This document shows, piece after piece, positions 22,160-29,922 of a DNA stretch of 30,461 bases. The DNA comes from Acidobacteriota bacterium. Its GTDB lineage: Bacteria; Acidobacteriota; Terriglobia; Bryobacterales; Bryobacteraceae. A program made the translations under genes and the position numbers. The stretch lies in assembly GCA_023436715.1 (NCBI GenBank), contig JAEZIJ010000240.1, positions 1-30,461 on the forward strand, in the 5' to 3' direction. The notes below the pieces were generated by a model that worked only from the letters and a program-made list of their open reading frames with translations, was not told where the DNA came from and did no database searches. How positions within the stretch are numbered: the stretch's first letter is position 1; each line of letters starts with the position of its first letter.

Positions 22160-22441
22160 TGACGGTAATCAGCAACCTGTCTTGAAATGGTAGCGACGCC
22201 CCAGCAGATTCAGCGCGTCACGTGCGGTAATCCGTTCGCCTGGATTCGGTTTGTACGCGAAGCGCTCGTGACGGCATGGAACCTCCCCGAAATGACTGAT
22301 TCCATGTTACGCCTGCGGTTCCGGGGACCTGCGGGCGCGCACCGGGCAACGATTGTTAAACGTGAACCGGCTGCCGCACTTCCACGGAACGGCGTCAGGT
22401 TCATTGCGTATCCTGATAGGGAGCACAGAGGGAGCACAAAC

Positions 22442-23419
22442 ATGCCAAAACTCAGAGCCATTCTGCTGTTGATCACCACCGCGGCGCTCGCGAACGCAGG
22501 CGAGTTCCTGCCTCTTCAGACGGGTAATACCTGGACTTATAGGGAAAACGCAACCGGGCAGTCGTTCACAGTCTCAGTGGGTGTGCCATTCCTGATCGAG
22601 GAAACGGTCTACCACTCCCTGCGAGGATACGTAAGCGGTCCCGTGTTGGTACGGTTCGACGAGGCTCAGAACCAGATCGTCTACTTCGACGAGGAGCGCC
22701 GCCTGGAGCTTCCGTTTATCTCTTTCGCGCCATTTGAGTCGGGCTGGTGGAACGCGCCCCTGCGCCCCTGCGAGGAGGAAGGCCAGACCGCCGAGAAGCC
22801 CGGGCGCCATGACGGAGCCGCCGGCTCCATCCCGACGCTCGACATCCGTTACCGCTCGCTGCAATGCGCGGATACGGGTGTGGCCTCCGAGCAGTTCGCC
22901 GCCAACCTGGGAATGCTGCGGCGCACAGTACATTCGCTGGCGGGGCCGCGAGATTTCGACCTTGTCTACGCCAGGGTCGGCAACCTGCGCCTGGGCGCTC
23001 TGCCGCAGGCGGCCTTCACCGCCTCGGCCGATCTCCACAAGAACTCGGAGTGGATCAACTTGACCATGCGCCTGGAAACGAACAGCAACCCGATTCGGCT
23101 CCGCTTCCGGTCAGGCCAGGAATACGACGCCGTTCTGCGGGATCCCGAAGGCGCCGTCGTCTGGACCTGGTCCGATGGCATGCTTTTCACGCAGAGTACC
23201 CACGAACTCGAAATCTCGGAGGGCTGGTCGGCTACCGTCCGCATGCCACGGCCTGTCCTTCCGGGTCCGGAGCCCAAGCCCGGCGTCTACACGGTCGAAG
23301 CCTGGCTCACCACCGAACCCGGCTCTCCGCGCTACGCGGTAACGCTGCCGTTCATCACGCCCGGCTACACCGCCTCCGCCAACACTTCCCCGGCAGGCGG
23401 CTTGCCGCGGCGGGAATAG
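22442..23419 (+). CDS. Secreted protein with BsuPI-type proteinase-inhibitor domain
   Basis: 325 residues. Signal peptide at about 1-19 (AILLLITTAALANAG), a beta-rich middle part (FLPLQTGNTWTYREN, FDEAQNQIVYFDEERRLELP) and a C-terminal domain at about 205-310 matching the BsuPI intracellular proteinase inhibitor pattern: NPIRLRFRSGQEYDAVLRDP, GAVVWTWSDGMLFTQSTHEL, GVYTVEAWLTTEPG. The first domain resembles secreted Acidobacteria proteins of unknown role. The ATG at 22442 follows GGGAG and begins the signal peptide; the open frame extends 85 codons upstream but without conserved content, and I see nothing else in 22160-22441. The 3' end overlaps the convergent peroxiredoxin gene by 55 bp. The function may be protease inhibition or only an Ig-like fold; it lies 3.5 kb from the subtilase. 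Confidence 0.78.
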   Translation: MPKLRAILLLITTAALANAGEFLPLQTGNTWTYRENATGQSFTVSVGVPFLIEETVYHSLRGYVSGPVLVRFDEAQNQIVYFDEERRLELPFISFAPFESGWWNAPLRPCEEEGQTAEKPGRHDGAAGSIPTLDIRYRSLQCADTGVASEQFAANLGMLRRTVHSLAGPRDFDLVYARVGNLRLGALPQAAFTASADLHKNSEWINLTMRLETNSNPIRLRFRSGQEYDAVLRDPEGAVVWTWSDGMLFTQSTHELEISEGWSATVRMPRPVLPGPEPKPGVYTVEAWLTTEPGSPRYAVTLPFITPGYTASANTSPAGGLPRRE

Positions 23420-23823
23420 CGGATGCGGCCGTCGCGGCCGATCATGTAGACCGTGCGCCGGGGTACAAGCCCGGAAGCATTATAGAGACTTGCGACGCGC
23501 TGATTCGTATCGACGAGTAGCGGGAAGGGCAGGTTGTTGTGGGCGCGGAAGCCGGCGTGTCGTTCGGCGCGCTGCGGATTGATGCCGAGCACGACCGCGT
23601 TCTTCTTCTTTGCCACCTCCCACTGGTCGCGGAATTCGCAAAGCTGGCGGCGGCAGACAGGCGTCTCGTCGCCGGGATAGAAGATCAGCACCACGTTCTT
23701 ACCGCGCAGAGCGGACAGTGTAACACGGTTGCCGTCCTGGTCCTTCAGCGTGAAATCCGGGGCTTTCGCGCCGGGCGGCAGCGGCTTCTGGAACAGCCAT
23801 GCGAACATCCCAACCCCAACCAT
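23365..23823 (-). CDS. bcp: Thioredoxin-dependent peroxiredoxin, PrxQ/BCP type
   Basis: 152-residue AhpC/TSA-family peroxidase that reduces hydrogen and alkyl peroxides with thioredoxin. Peroxidatic Cys57 lies in YPGDETPVCRRQLCEFRD, and Cys62, five residues later, is the resolving Cys of atypical 2-Cys PrxQ enzymes. Other family signatures: PGAKAPDFTLKDQDG, LSALRGKNVVLIFYP, PFPLLVDTNQRVASLYN and RRTVYMIGRDGRIRY. The ATG at 23823 is favoured; a TACACT -10 box lies only 6 nt ahead, so the mRNA is probably leaderless. An in-frame ATG 15 nt later is possible. Upstream extension of the frame to 23958 runs through a palindromic repeat and is not coding. The last 55 bp are antisense to the BsuPI-protein gene. 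Confidence 0.92.
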   Translation of the reverse strand: MVGVGMFAWLFQKPLPPGAKAPDFTLKDQDGNRVTLSALRGKNVVLIFYPGDETPVCRRQLCEFRDQWEVAKKKNAVVLGINPQRAERHAGFRAHNNLPFPLLVDTNQRVASLYNASGLVPRRTVYMIGRDGRIRYSRRGKPPAGEVLAEAV

Positions 23824-23829
23824 GCCTTC

Positions 23830-23835
23830 AGTGTA
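23830..23835 (-). promoter_or_regulatory. -10 box of the peroxiredoxin gene
   Basis: TACACT on the minus strand, 6 nt before the ATG at 23823. Transcription would begin at or next to the start codon. The -35 region is unclear. Confidence 0.45.
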
Positions 23836-23861
23836 AGTCAGTGGCTTGGGCCTTGTATCAG

Positions 23862-23881
23862 GGCACGGCTTCAGCCGTGCC
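23862..23881. repeat. Palindromic intergenic repeat
   Basis: GGCACGGC/GCCGTGCC stem (23862-23869 / 23874-23881) with a TTCA loop, followed by GCAAACGCC and a second short dyad CCGCC/GGCGG near 23925-23940. It lies between divergent genes. I recall such 'cacggcttcagccgtg' palindromes as common between acidobacterial genes, but I cannot check copy number here. Confidence 0.5.
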
Positions 23882-23987
23882 GCAAACGCCAGCAAACCAT
23901 GGACTTTAGCCCCTGTCAACCCGCCGACCCAGGGCGGAGCCGGGGTATGGAATGGCACGTGCTACCATAGTTTCTACCCAGGGGAAC

Positions 23988-24773
23988 ATGAACAGCAGTA
24001 TTCCAGACATTTTGGCCCGCATTGTCGAGTACAAGAAGGCGGAATTGGCCGGCGCGATGGTAAAGCGCGGCGACCTGGAAGCGCTGGGCGCGGAAACTCG
24101 ACCCGGCCGGCGCGATTTCCACAAGGCGCTCTCGTCTCAGGACGTGGCCATCATCGCGGAGATCAAGAAAGCGTCGCCGAGCAAGGGCGTGCTTGCCGAC
24201 GGCGTCGACCCGGCGGCGCTCGCGCGTACCTACGAGCAGGGCGGGGCGGCTGCGCTCTCGGTCCTCACGGACGAGCAGTTCTTCCACGGCAGCCTGGACG
24301 ATATGGCGGAGGCGCGCGGGGCGGTTGACGTCCCCATGCTGCGGAAGGATTTCACGCTCGACGAGTATCACGTGGCGGAGTCGGCCGCCTACTGCGCCGA
24401 CGCCGTTCTGTTGATCGCCTCGATCCTCTCGGCCAAGCGGCTGCGGCAGCTTCGGGAGTACGCGGCGCGGTTCGGCATGGCTTCCCTCGTCGAGGTTCAC
24501 GATGAGGCCGAGCTCGACGCGGCAATCGAGTCCGGGGCGCAAGTCATCAGTGTGAACAACCGCAGCCTGCGGACTTTCGAAGTCACGATTGAAACCTCGC
24601 TCCGCCTGGCTCCGCTCATTCCGGCGGGTGTAATCAAGGTCAGCGCGAGCGGCATCCGGTCGGCCGAGGACATTCTCACGCTGCGGCAGGCCGGCTACAA
24701 CGGGTTCCTCGTCGGCGAACATCTCATGAAATCGCGTGATCCGCTCGGGGCGCTGCGCGCTTTGCTCCGATGA
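23988..24773 (+). CDS. trpC: Indole-3-glycerol phosphate synthase
   Basis: 261-residue TIM-barrel enzyme that closes the indole ring of CdRP, the fourth step of tryptophan synthesis from chorismate. Motifs: IIAEIKKASPSKGV (catalytic Lys), LSVLTDEQFFHGSLDDM, MLRKDFTLDEYHVAESAAYC, SLVEVHDEAEL, VISVNNRSLRTFEV (usually GINNRDL, so the Gly is Val-Ser here) and VSASGIRSAEDI...GFLVGEHLM. The ATG at 23988 has AGGGGA at 5-10 nt; a possible -10 TACCAT lies about 20 nt further up. It leads a seven-gene operon. It overlaps trpF by ATGA. Confidence 0.97.
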   Translation: MNSSIPDILARIVEYKKAELAGAMVKRGDLEALGAETRPGRRDFHKALSSQDVAIIAEIKKASPSKGVLADGVDPAALARTYEQGGAAALSVLTDEQFFHGSLDDMAEARGAVDVPMLRKDFTLDEYHVAESAAYCADAVLLIASILSAKRLRQLREYAARFGMASLVEVHDEAELDAAIESGAQVISVNNRSLRTFEVTIETSLRLAPLIPAGVIKVSASGIRSAEDILTLRQAGYNGFLVGEHLMKSRDPLGALRALLR

Positions 24774-25342
24774 TGGTGAAGATTTGCGGGATCACGAACC
24801 GCGAAGACGCGTTGGTTTCGGTCGAAAGCGGGGCGGCGGCGCTCGGCTTCAATTTCTACCCGGACAGCCCCAGGTACGTTGCTCCTGAACGAGCAAAGGC
24901 GATTGTTGAGGTTATTCCTGTAAGAATATGGAAGGTAGGGGTTTTCGTCAACGAACCTCCTGAAATCGCCCTGCGCATAGCGTCCGAGGCCGGCATGGAC
25001 ATCCTTCAGCTACACGGAAACGCGGCGGACTATCCCCCGGGGCTCCGGCTTTGGAGGGCATTGCGTGCGGGGGAGGCCGCGGACTTGGACGCGGAGGCCT
25101 ACCTGCTGGATACGCCCTCCGAGCGACTGCACGGCGGCACCGGGCAGACCTTCGACTGGAAATCGGCAAGGGGCCTGCCGGGCAAGATCATTATCGCCGG
25201 GGGGCTGGACGAAAAGAACGTGCGCCACGCCATAGAGGAAGCCGATCCCTGGGGCGTCGATGCCTGTTCGCGCCTCGAAGCCTCACCCGGGCGGAAGGAC
25301 CATCTGAAGCTTACGCGATTTCTGAAGGCAGCCTTATCATGA
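24770..25342 (+). CDS. trpF: Phosphoribosylanthranilate isomerase
   Basis: 190-residue TIM-barrel isomerase that converts PRA to CdRP, the third tryptophan step. The catalytic Cys lies in MVKICGITNRED, the expected place; FYPDSPRYV, KVGVFVNEPPE, LQLHGN, LLDTPSERLHGGTGQTFDW (catalytic Asp in LLDT) and IIAGGLDEKNV follow in family order. It is slightly short for the family (about 200-210 residues). Coupled at both ends by 4-bp overlaps, with trpC before and trpB after, so the products are made in concert. Confidence 0.96.
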   Translation: MMVKICGITNREDALVSVESGAAALGFNFYPDSPRYVAPERAKAIVEVIPVRIWKVGVFVNEPPEIALRIASEAGMDILQLHGNAADYPPGLRLWRALRAGEAADLDAEAYLLDTPSERLHGGTGQTFDWKSARGLPGKIIIAGGLDEKNVRHAIEEADPWGVDACSRLEASPGRKDHLKLTRFLKAALS

Positions 25343-26538
25343 TTACCTCGCAACCCGATGCGGGCGGGCATTACGGTCCGTACGGCGGACGATTCGTCCC
25401 CGAGACACTGATGTCCCCGCTCGACGAGCTCGAGAAGGCGTACGCGGAGGCACGGCAGGACCCTGCTTTCCAAGTCGAGCTTGACGACCTGCTTCGCAAC
25501 TACGCCGGCCGGCCCACGCCGCTTTACTTCGCCCGGAGGTTAAGCGAAACATTAGGTGGCGCTCGCATTTATCTGAAACGCGAGGACTTGCTGCACACTG
25601 GCGCGCATAAGATCAACAACTGCCTCGGTCAGGTGCTGCTTGCTCGCCGGATGGGGAAAAAGCGCGTAATCGCCGAGACGGGCGCCGGGCAGCACGGCGT
25701 CGCCACTGCCACCGTCTGCGCCCTGTTCGGGATGGAGTGCGTGGTCTATATGGGTGCGGAGGACATGAGGCGTCAGAGGTTGAACGTCTTCCGTATGCGC
25801 CTTCTGGGGACCAAGGTTGTCGGCGTGGATAGCGGGAGCCGGACGCTCAAAGACGCCATCAGCGAGGCGATGCGCGACTGGGTCACAAATGTTTCGAGCA
25901 CATACTACCTGTTAGGTTCCGCATTAGGAACTCACCCTTATCCATTGATGGTGCGGGACTTCCAGAACGTGATCGGCAACGAAGCACGGGAACAGATTCT
26001 GGCTGCGGAAAGCCGGCTGCCGGATACGGTCATCGCGTGCGTTGGCGGCGGCAGCAACGCTATCGGCATCTTCCACGCATTCGTACCGGACGTCCAGGTG
26101 AAGCTTGTTGGCGTCGAAGCCGGAGGCAAAGGTCCCAAGCTCGGGGAGCACGCCGCCAGGTTTTCGGGCGGCTCTCCGGGGGTCCTGCAGGGCGCATACA
26201 GTTACCTGTTGCAGGATGAGAACGGGCAGATCGCGCTGACGCACTCGGTTTCGGCGGGGCTCGACTATGCGATGATCGGTCCGGAGCACGCCTGGCTGCA
26301 TGACCAGGGGCGGGCGGAGTACGTCTCGGCCGGCGACAAGGAAGCGCTCGATGCGGCCCGGGTGCTATCGCGGACCGAAGGGATTATCCCGGCGCTCGAA
26401 TCGGCGCACGCGGTTGCGGAAGCGCTGCGACGCGCGCCTCAGGCGAAGGGCGAGGTTTTCCTCATAAACATCTCAGGACGCGGGGATAAAGACATCGATA
26501 TCTACCGCGAAAACTTTCCCGAACTCGATGAGAACTGA
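25339..26538 (+). CDS. trpB: Tryptophan synthase beta chain
   Basis: 399-residue PLP enzyme that condenses indole with L-serine in the alpha2beta2 complex. PLP-binding Lys91 lies in HTGAHKINNCLGQVLLA; other signatures are GRFVPETL, ETGAGQHGVATATVCA, YMGAEDMRRQRLNVFRM, LLGSALGTHPYP, ACVGGGSNAIG (phosphate loop) and SAGLDYAMIGPEHAWL. The sequence is of the TrpB1 type that partners TrpA, not the longer TrpB2. The ATG at 25339 overlaps the trpF stop (ATGA), and the family N-terminus GHYGPYGGRF begins 10 residues later. Its last 11 bp overlap trpA. Confidence 0.98.
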   Translation: MITSQPDAGGHYGPYGGRFVPETLMSPLDELEKAYAEARQDPAFQVELDDLLRNYAGRPTPLYFARRLSETLGGARIYLKREDLLHTGAHKINNCLGQVLLARRMGKKRVIAETGAGQHGVATATVCALFGMECVVYMGAEDMRRQRLNVFRMRLLGTKVVGVDSGSRTLKDAISEAMRDWVTNVSSTYYLLGSALGTHPYPLMVRDFQNVIGNEAREQILAAESRLPDTVIACVGGGSNAIGIFHAFVPDVQVKLVGVEAGGKGPKLGEHAARFSGGSPGVLQGAYSYLLQDENGQIALTHSVSAGLDYAMIGPEHAWLHDQGRAEYVSAGDKEALDAARVLSRTEGIIPALESAHAVAEALRRAPQAKGEVFLINISGRGDKDIDIYRENFPELDEN

Positions 26539-27349
26539 CACCCAAACCCGCATATCCTCCCTGTTTGAGCGCCTCGGCCGCGAGGGCCGCAAGGGGTTCA
26601 TCGCGTATATCACCGCCGGCGATCCGTCGCTCGAAAGGACGCCCGGGCTGGTCGCGGCCCTGGAGCGGGGCGGGGTAGACCTCGTCGAGCTGGGGGTGCC
26701 GTTCTCCGATCCGATCGCGGACGGCCCGGTGATCCAACGGGCATCCGAACGGGCGCTCGAAGCGGGCACGAGCCTCAGAAAGGTGCTGGGCGTCGCGGCG
26801 GAGATCCGCAAGACTTCGCAGGTTCCGCTCCTGCTCTTCACGTACCTGAACCCCGCGCTCCGGTACGGACTCGAGGAGCTCGCGAGGGACGCGGCAGCGG
26901 CCGGGATCGACGGCGTGCTGCTGACCGACCTCAGCGTCGAAGAGGCCGAAAAGCACGTTGCCGCCATGCGCCGGTACGGCCTCGACACCATCTTCCTGGC
27001 CGCGCCGACGAGCACCGAGGCGCGGATGCGGCTCATCGCCAAGTACTCGAAGGGTTTCGTGTATCTGGTTTCAAGGACGGGCGTTACCGGCGAGCGCGAT
27101 TCGCTTTCCGGCTCTGTTCAGCCGCTGGTTGAGGCCATGCGCCAGGTGACGGACCTGCCGCTCGCGGTCGGGTTCGGCATCTCGCGGCCGGAGCATATGG
27201 CGGCGGCCGGCGCCCTGGCGGACGCGGTAGTGGTCGGCAGCGCGTTCATGCGGGTGATCGAGCAGAACGCCTGTGATCCAACGCTCGAGGCAAAACTCGA
27301 ATCGCTGGCGCGCGATCTCAAACGTGGGTTGGAAAAGGGGACGGCATGA
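26528..27349 (+). CDS. trpA: Tryptophan synthase alpha chain
   Basis: 273-residue TIM barrel that cleaves indole-3-glycerol phosphate to indole and glyceraldehyde 3-phosphate and passes indole to TrpB. Catalytic Glu54 lies in DLVELGVPFSDPIADGPVIQ, and the second acid in GIDGVLLTDLSVEEA; LIAKYSKGFVYLVSRTGVTG and LAVGFGISRPEHM bind the phosphate. Length is typical. The start at 26528 lies inside the trpB end (11-bp overlap), and its stop overlaps the chorismate mutase ATG by 4 bp. Confidence 0.97.
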   Translation: MRTDTQTRISSLFERLGREGRKGFIAYITAGDPSLERTPGLVAALERGGVDLVELGVPFSDPIADGPVIQRASERALEAGTSLRKVLGVAAEIRKTSQVPLLLFTYLNPALRYGLEELARDAAAAGIDGVLLTDLSVEEAEKHVAAMRRYGLDTIFLAAPTSTEARMRLIAKYSKGFVYLVSRTGVTGERDSLSGSVQPLVEAMRQVTDLPLAVGFGISRPEHMAAAGALADAVVVGSAFMRVIEQNACDPTLEAKLESLARDLKRGLEKGTA

Positions 27350-27657
27350 CGCGGGACGAAGGACTGGAAATCCTGCGCGATTGCCGGGACCGGATCGACG
27401 ACCTGGACCGCCGGATTCTGGAGCTTCTCAACGAGCGCACGAAGATCGTCGAACTGATCGGCCGGGTGAAACATAACCTCGACCTGCCCATTTACGAGCC
27501 GAGGCGTGAGGACGAGGTGTTCGCCAACGTGACTGAGAACAACGCCGGGCCGCTCACTGCCGACGGCGTCAAACGGGTGTTCGAACGCATCATCGACGAG
27601 ATGCGAAACGTGCAGCGGCTGCGGATGCTGGACAGAAATGGAAAGGAAGGCGCTTAG
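27346..27657 (+). CDS. Chorismate mutase, AroQ class
   Basis: 103-residue all-helical chorismate mutase that converts chorismate to prephenate for Phe and Tyr. Active-site residues align by spacing with the Escherichia coli P-protein mutase (Arg11, Arg28, Lys39, Arg51, Glu52, Gln88): here Arg14, Arg31, Lys42, Arg54, Glu55 and Gln90, all present. Sequence blocks: RDRIDDLDRRILELLNERTK, IGRVKHNLDLPIYEPRRE and FERIIDEMRNVQ. It is a free-standing enzyme, not fused to a dehydratase, dehydrogenase or DAHP synthase, but it lies between trpA (4-bp overlap) and a DAHP synthase gene whose ATG directly follows its stop. Physical interaction with that synthase is possible but not shown. Confidence 0.95.
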   Translation: MTRDEGLEILRDCRDRIDDLDRRILELLNERTKIVELIGRVKHNLDLPIYEPRREDEVFANVTENNAGPLTADGVKRVFERIIDEMRNVQRLRMLDRNGKEGA

Positions 27658-28671
27658 ATGTTAGTCGTAATGCAGGAAGGCGCTACCGAGCAGCAGATTC
27701 AAAGAGTTATCGACCGCATGGTGACGATGGGCTTTACGGTCCATCGGTCAACTGGTGTTGTGCATACGGTTCTGGGCGGCGTGGGACCGGCCGAGAAGTA
27801 CGATATTGCCGAATTCGATGTGCTCGATGGCGTCAAAGAGGCGCACCGGATCATGTCGCCGTACAAACTCGCGAGCCGGAGCTTCCGGCCCGGCGGGACG
27901 GTGATACGCGTCCGGGATGTCGATATCGGCGGCCCAACGGTGGCGATGATCGCGGGTCCGTGCAGCGTGGAGAGCCGCGACCAGATGATGCGGATCGCCG
28001 AATCCGTTGCGCGGTCGGGCGCAAGGCTGATTCGCGGAGGCGCTTTTAAACCAAGGACTTCGCCCTACAGTTTTCAAGGAATGGGTGAACAGGGGTTGCA
28101 ACTGTTACGCGAAGCCGCGGATTGCCACGGCTTGGCCGTAGTGAGCGAGGTAATGGACCAGACGCAGATCCCGCTCATGGCGGCCTATGCCGATATCCTG
28201 CAAATCGGCGCGCGAAACATGCAGAACTACAACCTGCTTCGCGAGTTGGGTAAGCAGAGCAAGCCCGTGCTGCTGAAGCGCGGCATCTCGGCCACCATCG
28301 AGGAACTGTTGCTCTCCGCCGAGTACATCATGTCGGAGGGGAACTACGACGTGATCCTGTGCGAGCGGGGCATCCGCACCTTCGAGAGCTACACGCGCAA
28401 CACGATGGACATATCGGCCATCCCGGTGGTGAAGAAGCTCTCGCACCTGCCGATCATGGCCGATCCCTCGCACGGCACCGGGCGGCGCGACAAGGTGATC
28501 CCGATGGCGCGCGCGGCGGTAGCCGCAGGAGCGGACGGCCTTCTGATCGAGGTCCATAACGACCCGGACCGGGCGCTGAGCGATGGAGCGCAGTCGCTGA
28601 GGCCGGAGCAGTTTGCGGAACTAATGGCCCAGTTGCGGATCATCGCCCCGGCGGTCGGGCGCACGATGTAG
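27658..28671 (+). CDS. aroF: 3-deoxy-7-phosphoheptulonate (DAHP) synthase, type I-beta
   Basis: 337-residue enzyme for the first shikimate step, PEP plus erythrose 4-phosphate to DAHP. A ferredoxin-like regulatory domain fills about residues 1-70 (MLVVMQEGATEQQIQRVIDR, GFTVHRSTGVVHTVLGGVG), as in the Thermotoga-type enzymes that are feedback-inhibited by Tyr or Phe. The KDO8PS-like barrel follows: AMIAGPCSVESRDQM, IRGGAFKPRTSPYSFQGMG, LQIGARNMQNYNLLRELG, KPVLLKRGISATIEELLLSA and PIMADPSHGTGRRDKV with the metal and substrate ligands. The start codon directly abuts the preceding stop, with no gap (TAGATG). Its place in the operon puts the pathway entry under the same control as the Trp branch. 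Confidence 0.97.
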   Translation: MLVVMQEGATEQQIQRVIDRMVTMGFTVHRSTGVVHTVLGGVGPAEKYDIAEFDVLDGVKEAHRIMSPYKLASRSFRPGGTVIRVRDVDIGGPTVAMIAGPCSVESRDQMMRIAESVARSGARLIRGGAFKPRTSPYSFQGMGEQGLQLLREAADCHGLAVVSEVMDQTQIPLMAAYADILQIGARNMQNYNLLRELGKQSKPVLLKRGISATIEELLLSAEYIMSEGNYDVILCERGIRTFESYTRNTMDISAIPVVKKLSHLPIMADPSHGTGRRDKVIPMARAAVAAGADGLLIEVHNDPDRALSDGAQSLRPEQFAELMAQLRIIAPAVGRTM

Positions 28672-29523
28672 ATGGAGACGGTCACCATAGTCGGGGTCGG
28701 GCTGATCGGGGGCTCGTTCGGGCTCGCGCTGCGCAAAGCCGGCTTCGACGGACGGCTGATCGGCGTCAGCTCTCCCGGCGCGGTGAGGGACGGATTGGCG
28801 CGGGGCGCAATCGACGAAGGGCTGCCGCTCGACGAAGGCGTGGCGGCGGCCGATCTGGTCTTTCTGGCGCAGCCGATCGCCCGGATCATAGACACCCTGG
28901 GCAGGATCGAGCCGTGGCTCCGGCCCGGGGCGCTGGTAACGGACGCCGGGAGCACGAAGGCGCGGATCGTCGCGCAGGGTTGCCGTACGATCCGGCGCGG
29001 GCAGTTCCTCGGTGGGCACCCGATGGCAGGGAAGGAGACGCGCGGCGCCGGGGGGGCCGACGCGGACCTCTTCGCCGGGAGGACGTGGGTGCTGACCCCC
29101 GAGGCGCCCGATGAACTCGAGACACCCGCCGCACAGAAGTTCCGGCGCTGGCTGGAGGCCATCGGCGCGGTAGTGGTCACGATGCCGCCGGCCGAGCACG
29201 ACCGCGTGGTGGCGCGGACTTCGCATCTGCCTCAGTTGCTCTCGACGGCGCTCGCCCTGACGCTTGCGGGGGAACTGGGGTCCGCCGATCAGTTACGGGC
29301 GGCGGGACCGGGCCTCTCCGATATGGTCCGGCTGGCGGGAAGCTCCTACGAGATCTGGCGCGACATCCTGTCCACAAATTCCGGCGCAATCGACGGCGCT
29401 TTGGCGCGTTTTATTGCGCAATTGGAGCAGATAAGGGCGCGTTTGACCTCGGACGGGATGGAACAGGCATTCGCGGCGGCCAACGAGTTCGCCGCCCGGC
29501 TGCGCGAAGCCCGAGGGCGGTAA
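28672..29523 (+). CDS. tyrA: Prephenate dehydrogenase
   Basis: 283-residue NAD(P)-dependent oxidative decarboxylase that makes 4-hydroxyphenylpyruvate (or, with arogenate, Tyr). Rossmann motif GVGLIGGSFGLAL at residues 8-20; then DLVFLAQPIARI, LVTDAGSTKARIV, GGHPMAGKETRGA, TSHLPQLLSTALA (catalytic His) and GPGLSDMVRLAGSSYEIWRD, all in family order. There is no C-terminal ACT domain or mutase fusion, which is the short form. The ATG abuts the DAHP synthase stop. It is the last gene of the operon; the convergent His-rich gene ends 10 bp further on and no terminator is seen between them. Confidence 0.96.
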   Translation: METVTIVGVGLIGGSFGLALRKAGFDGRLIGVSSPGAVRDGLARGAIDEGLPLDEGVAAADLVFLAQPIARIIDTLGRIEPWLRPGALVTDAGSTKARIVAQGCRTIRRGQFLGGHPMAGKETRGAGGADADLFAGRTWVLTPEAPDELETPAAQKFRRWLEAIGAVVVTMPPAEHDRVVARTSHLPQLLSTALALTLAGELGSADQLRAAGPGLSDMVRLAGSSYEIWRDILSTNSGAIDGALARFIAQLEQIRARLTSDGMEQAFAAANEFAARLREARGR

Positions 29524-29533
29524 AAGATCCCGG

Positions 29534-29887
29534 TCAGGCTTTCAGCGAAATCTTGCCGTGGTCGTCGCAGTGATCCCCGTGCCGGTGATGGAGATGGTCC
29601 TCGACGAGGTAATCGGTGTGCCCGCCGTGCGGCACCGCCTCATGACCGCAGCCCGGGCCGTGTTTATGACCGGCCTCATGGGTATGGCAGGCGTGTTTGG
29701 GTGTGCACCGCTCCGGGTTCGCCGATGTCACCTCGATTATGTGCTCTTCCACGTGGTCCCCGTGGACGTGGTGCAGGTGCCCATCGTGCAGGTAGTCCAC
29801 ATGCCCCTCGTGTTCGATTCCCTTGTGACCGCAGCCGCTTCCGTGCGTGTGGTCGTGATCCGGGTGGGTACGATGTTGCTGTGGCAT
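29534..29887 (-). CDS. Histidine-rich metal-binding protein with tandem repeat
   Basis: 117 residues, 29 of them His (25%), with many Asp, Glu and Cys. Two copies of a module of about 36 residues are clear at about 14-49 and 75-110: HGSGCGHKGIEHEGHVDYLH and HGPGCGHEAVPHGGHTDYLV, each followed by a (D)HLHHxHGDH segment. The linker holds ERCTPKHACHTH. Such composition implies Zn, Ni or Co binding or storage. No signal peptide or membrane helix is seen, so it is probably cytoplasmic. The ATG at 29887 is preferred to an upstream TTG at 29905; neither has a clear Shine-Dalgarno. The protein resembles conserved bacterial His-rich proteins without a defined function. It lies downstream of another minus-strand gene at 29923. 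Confidence 0.82.
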   Translation of the reverse strand: MPQQHRTHPDHDHTHGSGCGHKGIEHEGHVDYLHDGHLHHVHGDHVEEHIIEVTSANPERCTPKHACHTHEAGHKHGPGCGHEAVPHGGHTDYLVEDHLHHRHGDHCDDHGKISLKA

Positions 29888-29922
29888 AGGAACAGGGTAC
29901 CACAATTAATAAAACTTAATGA

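Noticed and set aside
22187..22441. 85-codon in-frame extension of the BsuPI-protein gene
   Set aside because: The signal peptide begins at the ATG at 22442, which has a ribosome site; the upstream part has no conserved content.
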